Part shown: positions 35,181 through 45,336 of the stretch, one piece after another
Numbering within the stretch: position 1 is the stretch's first letter
Layout of the letters: every line of letters starts with the position of its first letter
Assembly (NCBI RefSeq): GCF_020404745.1
Contig: NZ_JAIZAP010000020.1
Coordinates: 1-64,000, forward strand
DNA from: Aquibacillus saliphilus
GTDB taxonomy: Bacteria > Bacillota > Bacilli > Bacillales > Amphibacillaceae
Direction of reading: 5' to 3'
Length of the DNA: 64,000 bases
Notes under the pieces: model-generated
Database searches by the model: none
Seen by the model: only the letters and a program-made list of their open reading frames with translations
Told to the model about the DNA's origin: nothing
Translations under genes and position numbers: made by a program

Positions 35181-35564
35181 ATGATTGATATAATTTCTTA
35201 TCTTGTCGAAGTAATTATTTACGTTCCAATACTAATAACGATAATAACGTACGTTATTGCAAAGAAAGTGCAAAGAAATAATTGGAAAGCTATACATATA
35301 TCAGTTAACTATTCAACATTATTGTATATTATTTCAGTTGGAATGTTACTCGATATCATTTTTAATCGTAACTTTTTTAGTATAATAATTATCGTTTTGC
35401 TAATCATGCTTTCAATATCTGTTATCGTTCAGTGGAAAGTTAAAGAAGAAATATTGTTTCGCTATGTTTGGAAAGGGTTTTGGCGATGTTCATTTCTTTT
35501 GTTTGGATTTAGTTACATTGGTCTGATTATTATAGGCATCGCGAGGTACATAATGGAGTTATAA
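35181..35564 (+). CDS. DUF3397-family membrane protein
   Basis: 127 residues with four membrane segments. Position between panE and bshC and the pattern of short basic loops (FRYVWKGFWRCSFLLFGF near 95) fit DUF3397, a family of unknown function seen at this spot in Bacillaceae. AAGGGGAAGTGA overlaps the end of panE, so the genes are coupled. Confidence 0.75.
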   Translation: MIDIISYLVEVIIYVPILITIITYVIAKKVQRNNWKAIHISVNYSTLLYIISVGMLLDIIFNRNFFSIIIIVLLIMLSISVIVQWKVKEEILFRYVWKGFWRCSFLLFGFSYIGLIIIGIARYIMEL

Positions 35565-35644
35565 ACATAACAAGTGAATTTGAAAGTGCTTTTATGTAAA
35601 ATACGGATAGTAATGAATATTATATATTAGAAGGAGCAAGTTCT

Positions 35645-37267
35645 ATGCGGATCGACCCAATTAATTTGGAGACAAACAACAAACTAATAGATGAATACCG
35701 TACTAATGGTGAAATTGTGAATAATTTTGATTACCTACCTTATGAAGCATCAACCTTTCAACAACGGGTCGCTGATTTAAAGGAAAGGGATTTTGATCGA
35801 GATGGACTTAGTTCTGTTTTAAAGAAGTTAAATGATGGCTGGAATGCACCTAAGTCTACATTAAACAATATCGAGCGGCTTCGGGAGAAGGATAGTGTGG
35901 TGGTTATTGGAGGACAACAATCAGGATTGTTAACAGGACCGCTTTATACGATTCACAAAATTATCTCGATTATAAACCTTGCTAAGAAGCAGGAGAAACA
36001 ATTAAAGGTGCCAGTAATACCTGTCTTTTGGATTGCTGGGGAAGATCATGATTATGATGAGATCAATCATATTATGCAAGAAACTAGTTCTAGAATGAAA
36101 AAGTTCAAAACACCACAACGGGTGAAAGGCAAGATATCAATGTCAGAGTTTGAACTTGATAAAGAAATTACGAAGGCATGGTTAAAACGGATATTTGAGG
36201 GATTACAAGAAACAGAGTTCACGAATTCCTACTATCAACTATTTGATCAATTAATAGATGAAACAGATACAATTGTTGATTTTTTTGCTAAGGCAATTTT
36301 TAGGTTGTTTGATGAGGAAGGAATTGTTTTGATTGATTCTGGAAATAAACTGGTAAGACAATTAGAAAGTAAACATTTTCAAGCGATGATAATAAAACAG
36401 AAAGAAATCAGTCAAGCCGTTTATCGTTCTAATCAAAAAGTGAAGCAGGCAGGATATTCAATCTCAATGGATGTAGAGGCAAATGAGGGACATCTTTTCT
36501 TTCATAAGGATGGAGAGAGAGTATTACTTGTGCGTGCTGAAGATGGTTCTTGGCGTGGTAAACAAAATGAATGTGAGTTTACCACAGACGAACTTTTACA
36601 TATTGCAAATCAAAGTCCGGAGTTGTTAAGTAATAACGTTGTCACTCGTCCATTAATGCAGGAATTATTATTCCCATCCTTAGCTTTTTTAGGTGGACTA
36701 GGTGAAATAGGATACTGGTCTGTCTTGAAGCCTGCATTTCAAACATTTGAAATTAAGATGCCACCAGTTTTACCAAGATTGTCAATAACAATGATAGATC
36801 GAACAACAGAGAAGAAACTTAATCGATTCTCTATTTCAGCCAGCCAAGTGGTTAATCACGGTGTTGAATATGAGAGGGGTAACTGGCTAGCATCGCAACC
36901 AGCTGCTCCAATCGAACAGTTAACCGATCAAGTCAAGTTCTCGATTGAACGTGCTCATAGACCGCTGAAAGAGTTAGCTAAATCGATACGGTCTGACTTA
37001 GGTGATGTAGCCGAGAAGAATTTATTTTATCTATTTGAGGATATAGAATATCTAGAAAATAAATTAATGAATGTGCTTGAAGAGAAATATCACCATGGAC
37101 TAAAAGATTTTGATGCAATTCAAACATTGCTGCGACCAGAAGGTGGTTTGCAAGAAAGGTGTTGGAACATTACTCCTTTTCTCAATCAATACGGAGATGA
37201 TTTTATTAAACAACTAGTTGATCAGTCTTATGATTATCAAGCAGACCATTATCTTGTCTATTTGTAA
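35645..37267 (+). CDS. bshC: Bacillithiol biosynthesis cysteine-adding enzyme
   Basis: 540 residues, full length for BshC. VVIGGQQSGLLTGPLYTIHK near 92 and FWIAGEDHDYDEINHIM near 131 are diagnostic; a coiled coil and C-terminal PEGGLQERCWNITPFL follow. The enzyme adds cysteine to glucosaminyl-malate, the last step to bacillithiol, the main thiol of these bacteria. AGAAGGAGC precedes the ATG. It is ended by a terminator before mraZ, so it is separate from the division operon. Confidence 0.95.
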   Translation: MRIDPINLETNNKLIDEYRTNGEIVNNFDYLPYEASTFQQRVADLKERDFDRDGLSSVLKKLNDGWNAPKSTLNNIERLREKDSVVVIGGQQSGLLTGPLYTIHKIISIINLAKKQEKQLKVPVIPVFWIAGEDHDYDEINHIMQETSSRMKKFKTPQRVKGKISMSEFELDKEITKAWLKRIFEGLQETEFTNSYYQLFDQLIDETDTIVDFFAKAIFRLFDEEGIVLIDSGNKLVRQLESKHFQAMIIKQKEISQAVYRSNQKVKQAGYSISMDVEANEGHLFFHKDGERVLLVRAEDGSWRGKQNECEFTTDELLHIANQSPELLSNNVVTRPLMQELLFPSLAFLGGLGEIGYWSVLKPAFQTFEIKMPPVLPRLSITMIDRTTEKKLNRFSISASQVVNHGVEYERGNWLASQPAAPIEQLTDQVKFSIERAHRPLKELAKSIRSDLGDVAEKNLFYLFEDIEYLENKLMNVLEEKYHHGLKDFDAIQTLLRPEGGLQERCWNITPFLNQYGDDFIKQLVDQSYDYQADHYLVYL

Positions 37268-37321
37268 ATTATCCTCCCACTTTCCACCACAATTTCAGGT
37301 GAAATAATGAAAAGTTGCTTT

Positions 37322-37358
37322 AAAACGCCAGCTGGCTTATGCCGTGCTGGCGTTTTTG
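37322..37358 (+). terminator. Intrinsic terminator after bshC
   Basis: AAAACGCCAGC pairs with GCTGGCGTTTT, with five T and TGTG. Confidence 0.9.
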
Positions 37359-37414
37359 TGTGGTTTGAAATGTTTTTTAATTATAGATAAAAATGATGAT
37401 TTTAATAAAACTCT

Positions 37415-37466
37415 GTTATAGTTTAAAAATTGTTTGAAATAGGTGGTAGATGGTGGGGGATTGTGG
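37415..37466 (+). promoter_or_regulatory. mraZ promoter region with three MraZ boxes
   Basis: TGTTATAGT (37415-37422 region) is a candidate extended -10. Downstream, GTGG occurs at 37443, 37453 and 37463, exactly 10 bp apart and so on one helix face, the pattern of the MraZ operator. MraZ would thus control its own operon. The -10 choice is uncertain. Confidence 0.65.
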
Positions 37467-37497
37467 TACTATAGAAAAAGAAAGTGGGGCGAGCTAT

Positions 37498-37929
37498 ATG
37501 TTTATGGGAGAATTTCAACATTCTATTGATACTAAAGGTCGCATAATCGTCCCAGCTAAATTTCGTGAGGGGCTTGGAGATATGTTTGTGCTCACTAGAG
37601 GTTTAGATCAATGTTTGTTTGCTTATCCCATGAACGAGTGGCGCATCCTTGAAGACAAATTAAAGAAACTACCACTTACTAAAAAAGATGCCCGTGCTTT
37701 TACCCGTTTTTTCTTTTCAGGTGCAGTTGAATGTGAAGTAGATAAACAGGGTAGAATAAACATTCCGGCACCTCTTAGAAAATATGCAACGCTAGATAAA
37801 GAATGTGTCGTTATTGGTGTTTCTAACCGAATTGAATTCTGGTCTAACAATCAATGGGAAACTTATGTTGAAGAATCTGAAGAGTCATTTGCTGAAATTG
37901 CAGAGAACATGATGGATTTTGATATTTAA
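37498..37929 (+). CDS. mraZ: Transcriptional regulator MraZ
   Basis: 143 residues with two SpoVT/AbrB-like repeats: [20 protein letters not shown] and [19 protein letters not shown]. MraZ forms rings and binds the repeats ahead of its own operon. MFMGEFQH agrees with B. subtilis, so the ATG at 37498 after AGTGGGGCGAG is used; the longer frame from 37450 is rejected. First gene of the dcw cluster. Confidence 0.95.
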   Translation: MFMGEFQHSIDTKGRIIVPAKFREGLGDMFVLTRGLDQCLFAYPMNEWRILEDKLKKLPLTKKDARAFTRFFFSGAVECEVDKQGRINIPAPLRKYATLDKECVVIGVSNRIEFWSNNQWETYVEESEESFAEIAENMMDFDI

Positions 37930-38034
37930 GTTGGCATTACCTACATATAGTTAAGCCGAGTTTTGTGAAAAGTTAGTTTTAGACACCTAACCTAAAAAAA
38001 GATTAAAACATCGTAGTAAAAGCAGGTGATAAAA

Positions 38035-39012
38035 ATGTTTGAACATTTTAGTGTTTTAAAAGAAGAAGCTGTAGAAGGTTTAAATATAAAAGCGAATGGT
38101 ACTTATGTAGATTGTACCCTTGGTGCTGGTGGTCATTCTGAGGTAATCGCTAGACAGCTATCTGAAGAAGGATTGCTAGTGGCTTTTGACCAAGATTTAA
38201 ATGCGATAGCAGCTGCCAAAGAACGTCTTGAGCAGTTCAATGACAGAATTGTCTACATACATTCAAACTTCCGATTTTTAAAAGAAAAGTTAGCAGAACA
38301 CAACATCGAACATGTTGACGGCATCTTGTTTGATTTAGGTGTATCCTCGCCGCAGTTAGATCAAGAAGAAAGAGGATTCAGCTATCAGAATGATGCCAGG
38401 CTTGATATGCGAATGGACCAAACACAGGAAATCACGGCATATGAAGTGATTAATCATTGGTCATATGAACAACTAGTGAAGATATTCTTCAGGTACGGAG
38501 AAGAAAAGTTCTCCAAACAAATAGCTAGGAAAATAGAAGCTCACAGAAATATAAGTGAAATCAGTACTACATTTGAATTAGTAGAAATTATAAAAGAAGC
38601 TATCCCGGCGCCAGCGCGCAGAACTGGAGGGCACCCCGCTAAACGAGTGTTTCAGGCAATCCGAATTGCAGTGAATGATGAGCTTAATTCCTTTTACGAT
38701 GTATTACATCAGGCTGCAGAAGTGGTAGATGTGGGTGGTAGAATTTCTATCATCACCTTCCACTCATTAGAAGATAGACTGTGCAAACAAGCATTTAAGA
38801 AGTGGAGTACAACGCCACCTCTACCAAGGAATATCCCGATCATTCCAGAAGGTAGTAACCCGCCGTTTAAGCAAATAACTAGAAAACCAATCATAGCAAA
38901 TGATGATGAGTTAGAACTAAACCGTAGGTCGCGTTCAGCCAAGCTGCGCATCGTAGAGAAAATGAAACCTTGGGACCCGAAATTTATGTATCAGGAAGGA
39001 CGGAATAAATAA
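38035..39012 (+). CDS. rsmH: 16S rRNA (cytosine1402-N4)-methyltransferase
   Basis: 325 residues. [29 protein letters not shown] (S-adenosylmethionine site), [20 protein letters not shown] and LDMRMD are the family signature. It methylates C1402 in the 30S decoding centre. AGGTGAT precedes the ATG. The stop shares a base with the ftsL ATG (TAATG). Confidence 0.95.
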   Translation: MFEHFSVLKEEAVEGLNIKANGTYVDCTLGAGGHSEVIARQLSEEGLLVAFDQDLNAIAAAKERLEQFNDRIVYIHSNFRFLKEKLAEHNIEHVDGILFDLGVSSPQLDQEERGFSYQNDARLDMRMDQTQEITAYEVINHWSYEQLVKIFFRYGEEKFSKQIARKIEAHRNISEISTTFELVEIIKEAIPAPARRTGGHPAKRVFQAIRIAVNDELNSFYDVLHQAAEVVDVGGRISIITFHSLEDRLCKQAFKKWSTTPPLPRNIPIIPEGSNPPFKQITRKPIIANDDELELNRRSRSAKLRIVEKMKPWDPKFMYQEGRNK

Positions 39013-39398
39013 TGAGCTCAAGTGAAGCTAGAAGCTGGCAATCATGGCAAGAGGAAGAAACTAATCCGAACAGACAACCTAAGACTAATCCAAAAGTAAA
39101 AATTAAAGTAAAAAAAAGCTGGATAACATCAGGTGAAAAATTTCTATATACTTTATTTAGTGCAGTAACACTAGTGGCATTATATTTGACTGTTTCTTTT
39201 AGCTCTACTACGGACTCATTAAATCGTGAAGTTCAGACACTTGAAGCACAGGTTCAAAAGCAACAAGTAACGAATGAAAACCTACAATATAAAGTCAAAG
39301 AATTTAGTAATCCTGATCGAATTCTGACAATCGCAAAAGAAAATGGGTTATCTATCCAAAATACGCAAGTAAAACAAGCTAGCCAAATTTCCAATTAA
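39012..39398 (+). CDS. ftsL: Cell division protein FtsL
   Basis: 128 residues: a basic cytoplasmic tail of 40 residues, one membrane helix (about 43-60, LYTLFSAVTLVALYLTV), then a leucine-zipper-like coiled coil (LNREVQTLEAQVQKQQ). It is a bitopic divisome protein that binds DivIB and DivIC and recruits PBP2B. Length and position are those of FtsL. Its ATG overlaps rsmH. Confidence 0.92.
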   Translation: MSSSEARSWQSWQEEETNPNRQPKTNPKVKIKVKKSWITSGEKFLYTLFSAVTLVALYLTVSFSSTTDSLNREVQTLEAQVQKQQVTNENLQYKVKEFSNPDRILTIAKENGLSIQNTQVKQASQISN

Positions 39399-39415
39399 TA
39401 AGGGCGTGGATAAGT

Positions 39416-41635
39416 TTGAAGAAAAACAAAACCACCAAGATTATGTCGTCTGTGCTCATGTTTGTTTTTGCTGTAGTTTTTTTAATTCTGGCCGGAAGAT
39501 TTTTGTACATACAAGGTACAGGTGAGGTCGCTGGTGTTTCATTACAGGAGTGGGCGGATGAAAAACGGACAAGCTCCTACGAACTTCAAGCAGAACGAGG
39601 AACGATTTATGACCGAAATGGGATGGAACTAGCACAAGATCGTGCTGCATACCGACTTTATGCAATAGTTGATGAGAAATTCACTGCAGACGAAGAGGAG
39701 CCTAAGCATGTAGAAAATCCGCAACATACTGCGGAAGTGCTGGCTCCTTTATTAAATATTGAAGCATCTGAGATGGTTGCTACTTTAGAAAAAGGAATAA
39801 ATGAAGAGAAGTTTCAAGTAGAGTTTGGTGCAAATGGTAAGGATCTCTCTCAAGAAAAGAGAGACGAAATTGCTGAATTAGATTTGCCAGGTATTCAGTT
39901 TACAAAAGAACCAAAGCGATATTATCCTAATGGAATGTTTGCATCACACATAATAGGTTTAGCGCAGAAAAAGGAAATTGCTACACAAGATGACAATGGT
40001 GATGAAAAAATAGAGTTCATAACTCAGGGTGTTAATGGTATTGAAAAACAACTTGATGAATCACTAAAAGGTGTTGATGGGCGAATCTCCTATAAACGAG
40101 ATCGATATAATACCAAGCTGATAGATCCTGAGGAAGTTATTACTGAAGAACAGGATGGAAAAGATGTCTACCTAACGATTGATCAAAAGATTCAAACACT
40201 ACTCGAGGATGCGATGTCACAGGTTGAAGAACAATATGATCCTGAGAGAATGACAGCAATTGTTATGGATCCTAAAACAGGGGAAATAGTAGCGATGAGC
40301 AACCGTCCTAGCTATAATCCTAACCAACTTGGAGAAGTGGAAAATTGGTACAATGATGCGATAGCTACTCCATTTGAACCAGGATCAACGATGAAGATAT
40401 TTACCCTTGCAGCTGCGATTGAAGAGGGTGTCTATAATCCGAATGAAACCTATCAATCTGGTAGATATCAAAACGACTCAATGAATATCCCGATTCATGA
40501 CCATAAACGTAGTGGTTGGGGGCAGATTACTTTTGAAGAAGGAATACAGCGGTCCTCAAACGTTGCAGCCGCAAAATTGGCTTGGGAAAAACTGGGCCCT
40601 GACCGGTTTTTAGAATACTTAGAGGCTTTTGGCTTCAATCAACCTACAGGTATTGATCTTCCAGGAGAAAAAGCTGGGAAAATTCTATATAACTGGCCAC
40701 TTGAAAAAATTACTGCTTCATATGGGCAAGGGTCGGTTGTAACCCCGATTCAACAAATGATGGCCGCAACTGCAATTGCAAATGACGGAAGTATGGTAAA
40801 ACCTTATGTTATTTCTAAAGTTGTCGATTCGACGAATAAGAAAACAGTTGAGGAAAAGAAACCGGAAGTGGTAGATAAACCAATATCTAAAGAGACGGCT
40901 AAACAAGTAAGAGATATCCTTGGAACAGTTGTTACTTCCGATAACGGTACAGGAAAAATGTACAAGTTGAATGATTACTCGGTTGCAGGTAAAACTGGAA
41001 CAGCACAAATGCCTAATTCTGAAAATCGTGGATACTTAACCGGAAATGAAAATCACGTTTTTTCTTTTTTAGGGATGGCTCCCAAAGATAAGCCGGAACT
41101 TATGATTTATGTATCTGTCAAACGACCAAACTTAGATGTGCATGAAGCTGGATCGCAACCGGTATCGTTTATATTTAAGAATGTTATGGAAAATAGCCTA
41201 CATTATTTAAACATCCAGCCAGATAAGGACGTTCAAGAGAATATCCATACGGTCAAAATTCCTGATGTTGTCGGCAATCCTGTTGACGATGTTAAATCAG
41301 AACTTAATCAATTAGGATTAAACGTGATTGCTATCGGAAATGGAAATGCAGTGAAGGAGATTAATCCGGTGGTTGGTGAAGATGTACTTCCTAACGAGAA
41401 AGCATTTTTAATAACAGAGGAGCCACAAATGCCTGATTTAACAGGGTGGTCGATTAGAGATGTTATGAGACTTGGAGAATTATTAAATTTAGAAGTTGAA
41501 GTTAACGGCAGTGGTTTTGCTAATTCGCAAAGTATTGAAAAAGGAAAAGTTATAAAAAAAGGTGGTAATTTAGTTGTTGAGTTTACGCCACCTAAAGAAA
41601 AGATTGTCGACCAAGAAGAAGATAGTAACGAATAA
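39416..41635 (+). CDS. pbpB: Penicillin-binding protein 2B
   Basis: 739 residues: membrane anchor (about 10-28), dimerisation domain, transpeptidase domain with STMK (near 323), SSN (near 379) and KTGTAQ (near 525), and two C-terminal PASTA domains (about 600-725). It is the essential septal transpeptidase working with FtsW and FtsL-DivIB-DivIC. TTG start; the ribosome site is weak (GGGCGTGG). Gene order ftsL-pbpB-spoVD is as in B. subtilis. Confidence 0.95.
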   Translation: MKKNKTTKIMSSVLMFVFAVVFLILAGRFLYIQGTGEVAGVSLQEWADEKRTSSYELQAERGTIYDRNGMELAQDRAAYRLYAIVDEKFTADEEEPKHVENPQHTAEVLAPLLNIEASEMVATLEKGINEEKFQVEFGANGKDLSQEKRDEIAELDLPGIQFTKEPKRYYPNGMFASHIIGLAQKKEIATQDDNGDEKIEFITQGVNGIEKQLDESLKGVDGRISYKRDRYNTKLIDPEEVITEEQDGKDVYLTIDQKIQTLLEDAMSQVEEQYDPERMTAIVMDPKTGEIVAMSNRPSYNPNQLGEVENWYNDAIATPFEPGSTMKIFTLAAAIEEGVYNPNETYQSGRYQNDSMNIPIHDHKRSGWGQITFEEGIQRSSNVAAAKLAWEKLGPDRFLEYLEAFGFNQPTGIDLPGEKAGKILYNWPLEKITASYGQGSVVTPIQQMMAATAIANDGSMVKPYVISKVVDSTNKKTVEEKKPEVVDKPISKETAKQVRDILGTVVTSDNGTGKMYKLNDYSVAGKTGTAQMPNSENRGYLTGNENHVFSFLGMAPKDKPELMIYVSVKRPNLDVHEAGSQPVSFIFKNVMENSLHYLNIQPDKDVQENIHTVKIPDVVGNPVDDVKSELNQLGLNVIAIGNGNAVKEINPVVGEDVLPNEKAFLITEEPQMPDLTGWSIRDVMRLGELLNLEVEVNGSGFANSQSIEKGKVIKKGGNLVVEFTPPKEKIVDQEEDSNE

Positions 41636-41744
41636 TAATAGTGACATCTAAGGCAGGTAATTAAGCATAAACGAAGCAGTGTTCTACTTTGTTTCACTTA
41701 TTCATATATTGGATACAAGCTACCTGAAAGTAAGGAGATGTATT

Positions 41745-43676
41745 ATGAAGCGAGTATCCAATGTAACAATGAGAAAACGAATAGTCACTGTTTTTCTTTT
41801 GGCAATTTTGGCTTTTATTATTATTGATGTCAGGTTGGGCTATGTGCAATTTGTTATTGGTGATGTCCTAATGGATCGAGCGAGAGAATCTTGGAGCAGA
41901 GACATTACCTTTGAACCTGAACGCGGGAAAATTTTGGACAAGAATGGTGAAATTCTTGCAGAAAACGTATCAGCGCCAACTGTAATGGTTGTCCCGCGCC
42001 AAGTTAAAGAACCGCAAAAAGTTGCAGAACACTTAGCGAATATATTAGATATAACAGTAGAGAAAGCCTACCTGGAGATAACGCAAAAAGAAAGAATTGT
42101 TCGTTTTACTGAAGGTAGGAAACTACCTGAAGATAAAGTAGATGCGATACGGACATTAAACCTTGATGGCGTTTATATAGCAGAAGACTCGAAACGTCAT
42201 TATCCTAATGATAACTATCTATCCCATGTCTTAGGTTTCAGTGGTATTGATAATCAGGGGTTAATGGGTCTCGAGTTATTTTATGACGAGATGCTAAGTG
42301 GTGAGGAAGGTACACTTTCTTTTTTCTCCGATGCAAAAGGTCAACGTATGCCTAAAATTGCAGATGTTTATCAAGCGCCAAGAGATGGGAATGTTTTGAA
42401 ACTAACAATTGATTCAAGAATTCAAACGATAATAGAACGTGAGTTAGATTTAGCTGAAGCTAAATATGATCCAGACGGAGCATTAGCAATTGCAGTTGAC
42501 CCTGATACTGGTGGAGTATTAGCAATGTCTTCACGTCCGAATTTTCATCCAGAGGAATACCAGAAGGCAGATCCCGACATCTACAATAGAAATTTACCAA
42601 TATGGAGTACCTATGAACCAGGCTCCACTTTTAAAATTATTACGTTAGCTGCTGCACTTGAGGAACAAGTTGTCGACCTTCATGAAGATGAATTCGACGA
42701 TGATGGTGCGATTAAAGTCGGTGGGGCGACGTTGCATTGTTGGAAGAGCGGTGGACACGGACATCAAACATATTTAGAAGTTGTCCAAAATTCATGTAAC
42801 CCTGGATTTGTCTCGCTTGGCATGAAATTAGGCGAAAAGCGATTATTTTCCTATATTAATGACTTTGGTTTTGGGCAAAAAACGGGGATTGACCTACAAG
42901 GTGAGGCAACTGGTATCTTGTTTAAACCAGAACAAGTAGGTCCGGTTGAACTTGCGACCACAGCCTTTGGCCAAGGTGTTTCTGTCACACCAATTCAACA
43001 AGTGATGGCTGTTTCTGCAGCTATAAACGGTGGCAATTTATATGAACCTTACATTGCAGATGAATGGTTAGATCCTATTACAGATGAAGTCATCGAAAAA
43101 ACAGAACCAACTCTTAAGAGTCGTGTTATCTCAGAAGGTACATCACAACAGGTAAGAGATGCGTTAGAAGGTGTCGTCGCCGTCGGGACTGGTCGGGGTG
43201 CTTATGTTGATGGCTACCGGGTCGGTGGCAAGACTGGTACCGCTCAAAAGGTTGGTAAGGATGGAAAGTATATGAGTAATAATCATATTGTTTCCTTTAT
43301 TGGTTTTGCGCCCGCGGATGATCCTGAGATTGTTGTTTACTTAGCAATTGATAATCCAAAGAATACCGTTCAGTTCGGTGGAGTTGTCGCGGCACCTATT
43401 GTTGGAAATGTTATTGGTGATAGCTTGAGAGCGCTCGGGGTTGAACCAAGAGATGGCGGTTTAGAAAAAGAGTATAAATGGCCAGATCAACCTTTAGTAG
43501 AAGTGCCAAATTTGCGAGGAGTTATGAGAAAAGATTTACAGAAATATTTAGTAAACCTATCAATCGAATCCAACGGTACTGGTGATTATATTATCGATCA
43601 AGCCCCAGAACCAGGAGTGAAAATTCAACAAGGGGAAGAGATTCGCATTTATTTTGATGAAGAAAAACCAGACTAA
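41745..43676 (+). CDS. spoVD: Stage V sporulation protein D
   Basis: 643 residues: membrane anchor (about 12-30), dimerisation domain, transpeptidase with STFK (near 293), SCN (near 350) and KTGTAQ (near 496), and one PASTA domain (about 585-640). SpoVD works with SpoVE to make spore cortex peptidoglycan. The ATG at 41745 has AAGGAGATG before it; an upstream frame is open without a site. The paralogue pbpB has two PASTA domains. Confidence 0.95.
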   Translation: MKRVSNVTMRKRIVTVFLLAILAFIIIDVRLGYVQFVIGDVLMDRARESWSRDITFEPERGKILDKNGEILAENVSAPTVMVVPRQVKEPQKVAEHLANILDITVEKAYLEITQKERIVRFTEGRKLPEDKVDAIRTLNLDGVYIAEDSKRHYPNDNYLSHVLGFSGIDNQGLMGLELFYDEMLSGEEGTLSFFSDAKGQRMPKIADVYQAPRDGNVLKLTIDSRIQTIIERELDLAEAKYDPDGALAIAVDPDTGGVLAMSSRPNFHPEEYQKADPDIYNRNLPIWSTYEPGSTFKIITLAAALEEQVVDLHEDEFDDDGAIKVGGATLHCWKSGGHGHQTYLEVVQNSCNPGFVSLGMKLGEKRLFSYINDFGFGQKTGIDLQGEATGILFKPEQVGPVELATTAFGQGVSVTPIQQVMAVSAAINGGNLYEPYIADEWLDPITDEVIEKTEPTLKSRVISEGTSQQVRDALEGVVAVGTGRGAYVDGYRVGGKTGTAQKVGKDGKYMSNNHIVSFIGFAPADDPEIVVYLAIDNPKNTVQFGGVVAAPIVGNVIGDSLRALGVEPRDGGLEKEYKWPDQPLVEVPNLRGVMRKDLQKYLVNLSIESNGTGDYIIDQAPEPGVKIQQGEEIRIYFDEEKPD

Positions 43677-43695
43677 AAAAATGTGCATTTCGCAA

Positions 43696-43723
43696 TGTCG
43701 AATTCTACAAGTTCTGTTATAAT
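43696..43723 (+). promoter_or_regulatory. Candidate murE promoter with a Spo0A-like box
   Basis: TGTTATAAT (43715-43723) is an extended -10. A perfect 0A-box core TGTCGAA lies at 43696-43702, about where the -35 would be. This would give the mur genes their own start inside the cluster. Not proven. Confidence 0.4.
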
Positions 43724-43854
43724 GAAATGATGAAGTGGACCATTCTTATAAATTGTTTTTTAATTTATCAGTATCACGTAACTCATTAGAGTGATGTCTG
43801 GATAGGTATAAGAACGAGCTCCCTTAGTGATTCATTAGAATAGGATGTGTACGA

Positions 43855-45333
43855 ATGAAACTGAATGAGATTGCCAAAGCTTTATATTTTTATGAAATTA
43901 CATCTAGTATTGATAATATAGAGATTAATGGCTTAGAGATGGATTCAAGAATAGTTGAAGAAGGAAATTTGTTTGTATGTATAAAAGGATTTACAGTCGA
44001 TGGCCATGACTACGCTCATCAAGCTGTAAAGAGAGGAGCAGTAGCGGTAGTGGCAGAGAGACCGCTTGAATTGACTGTTCCTGTTATTATAGTAAATGAT
44101 TCCACTAGAGCATTAGCTCTTCTATCAAATAAATTCTATGACTATCCAACAAATAAACTGAATTTAATAGGTGTAACTGGTACAAATGGTAAAACTAGTG
44201 TCACGCATTTACTTAATGAAATCTTTCAACAACTTGAGCAAGAAACGGGTTTAATTGGAACTATTCAAATGAAAATGGGAAAAGAGAGCTTTGATGTCAA
44301 GAACACAACTCCAGATTCTCTGTTTTTGCAACGAAATTTTGATGAGATGGTTAAACGAAATATCCAAACAGTTTTCATGGAAGTATCTTCACATGCATTA
44401 GACTTAGGAAGAGTGTTTGGTTGTAATTATGATATTGCTGTATTTACCAACTTATCGCAAGATCATTTAGATTATCATGATACGATGGAGGACTACCTTC
44501 GAGCTAAAAGCTTGCTGTTTTCGCAGTTAGGTAATAATTATGATACGAACAAACCTAAATTCGCGGTAATAAATACAGACGATCCATACAACAAAGCCTT
44601 AATAAAAAGTACTTCCCAACCTGTAGTTACCTATGGAATTGACTCAAATGCTGATGTTAGAGCTACTGATGTTAAACTGAATGCTGATGGGTCAAGCTTT
44701 ATGTTACATACCTCAAAGGGCAAGTTAGCTATTAATAGTAAACTGGTCGGAAAATTCAGTGTATATAACCTGCTTGCGGCAACGGCTGCAGCTATTTGTT
44801 CAGATGTTCCATTAGAAGTAATTAAGAAGGCATTAGACAGTACAACAGGTGTTAACGGCCGATTTGAACCAGTTATATTAGGTCAATCATTTGGTGTAAT
44901 TGTAGATTATGCACATACACCAGATTCACTGGAAAATGTAGTAACTACAATTCGTTCGTTTGCAAAAGGAAAAGTATATGTGGTTGTAGGCTGCGGTGGA
45001 GACAGGGATCGAAAGAAACGGCCGATGATGGCCGAGGTTGCAACTAATTTCGCTGATGTTGCCATATTTACGTCTGATAATCCTAGATCAGAAGATCCAC
45101 GTGATATTGTAAATGACATGGTAGCTGGGATTAGTAAAGACAACTACAAAGTAACTTTAGACAGAAAAGATGCAATTGAAAATGTGATAAATATTGCCGA
45201 AAAAGATGATATTATACTTATTGCTGGAAAAGGTCATGAGACATATCAAATCATTGGTGACCAAGTGAATGAGTTTGATGATCGGAAAGTAGCAACAGAA
45301 GCTATACTCAATAAGTTTGATAAGGAGAACTAA
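43855..45333 (+). CDS. murE: UDP-MurNAc-L-Ala-D-Glu:meso-diaminopimelate ligase
   Basis: 492 residues in the three Mur ligase domains. LIGVTGTNGKTSVTHL near 103 binds ATP, TTPDSLFLQ and SSHALDLGR bind the nucleotide sugar, and TSDNPRSEDP near 405 is the DNPR motif that selects meso-diaminopimelate over lysine. The cytosolic enzyme adds the third residue of the stem peptide. murF follows three bases later. Confidence 0.96.
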   Translation: MKLNEIAKALYFYEITSSIDNIEINGLEMDSRIVEEGNLFVCIKGFTVDGHDYAHQAVKRGAVAVVAERPLELTVPVIIVNDSTRALALLSNKFYDYPTNKLNLIGVTGTNGKTSVTHLLNEIFQQLEQETGLIGTIQMKMGKESFDVKNTTPDSLFLQRNFDEMVKRNIQTVFMEVSSHALDLGRVFGCNYDIAVFTNLSQDHLDYHDTMEDYLRAKSLLFSQLGNNYDTNKPKFAVINTDDPYNKALIKSTSQPVVTYGIDSNADVRATDVKLNADGSSFMLHTSKGKLAINSKLVGKFSVYNLLAATAAAICSDVPLEVIKKALDSTTGVNGRFEPVILGQSFGVIVDYAHTPDSLENVVTTIRSFAKGKVYVVVGCGGDRDRKKRPMMAEVATNFADVAIFTSDNPRSEDPRDIVNDMVAGISKDNYKVTLDRKDAIENVINIAEKDDIILIAGKGHETYQIIGDQVNEFDDRKVATEAILNKFDKEN

Positions 45334-45336
45334 TCG

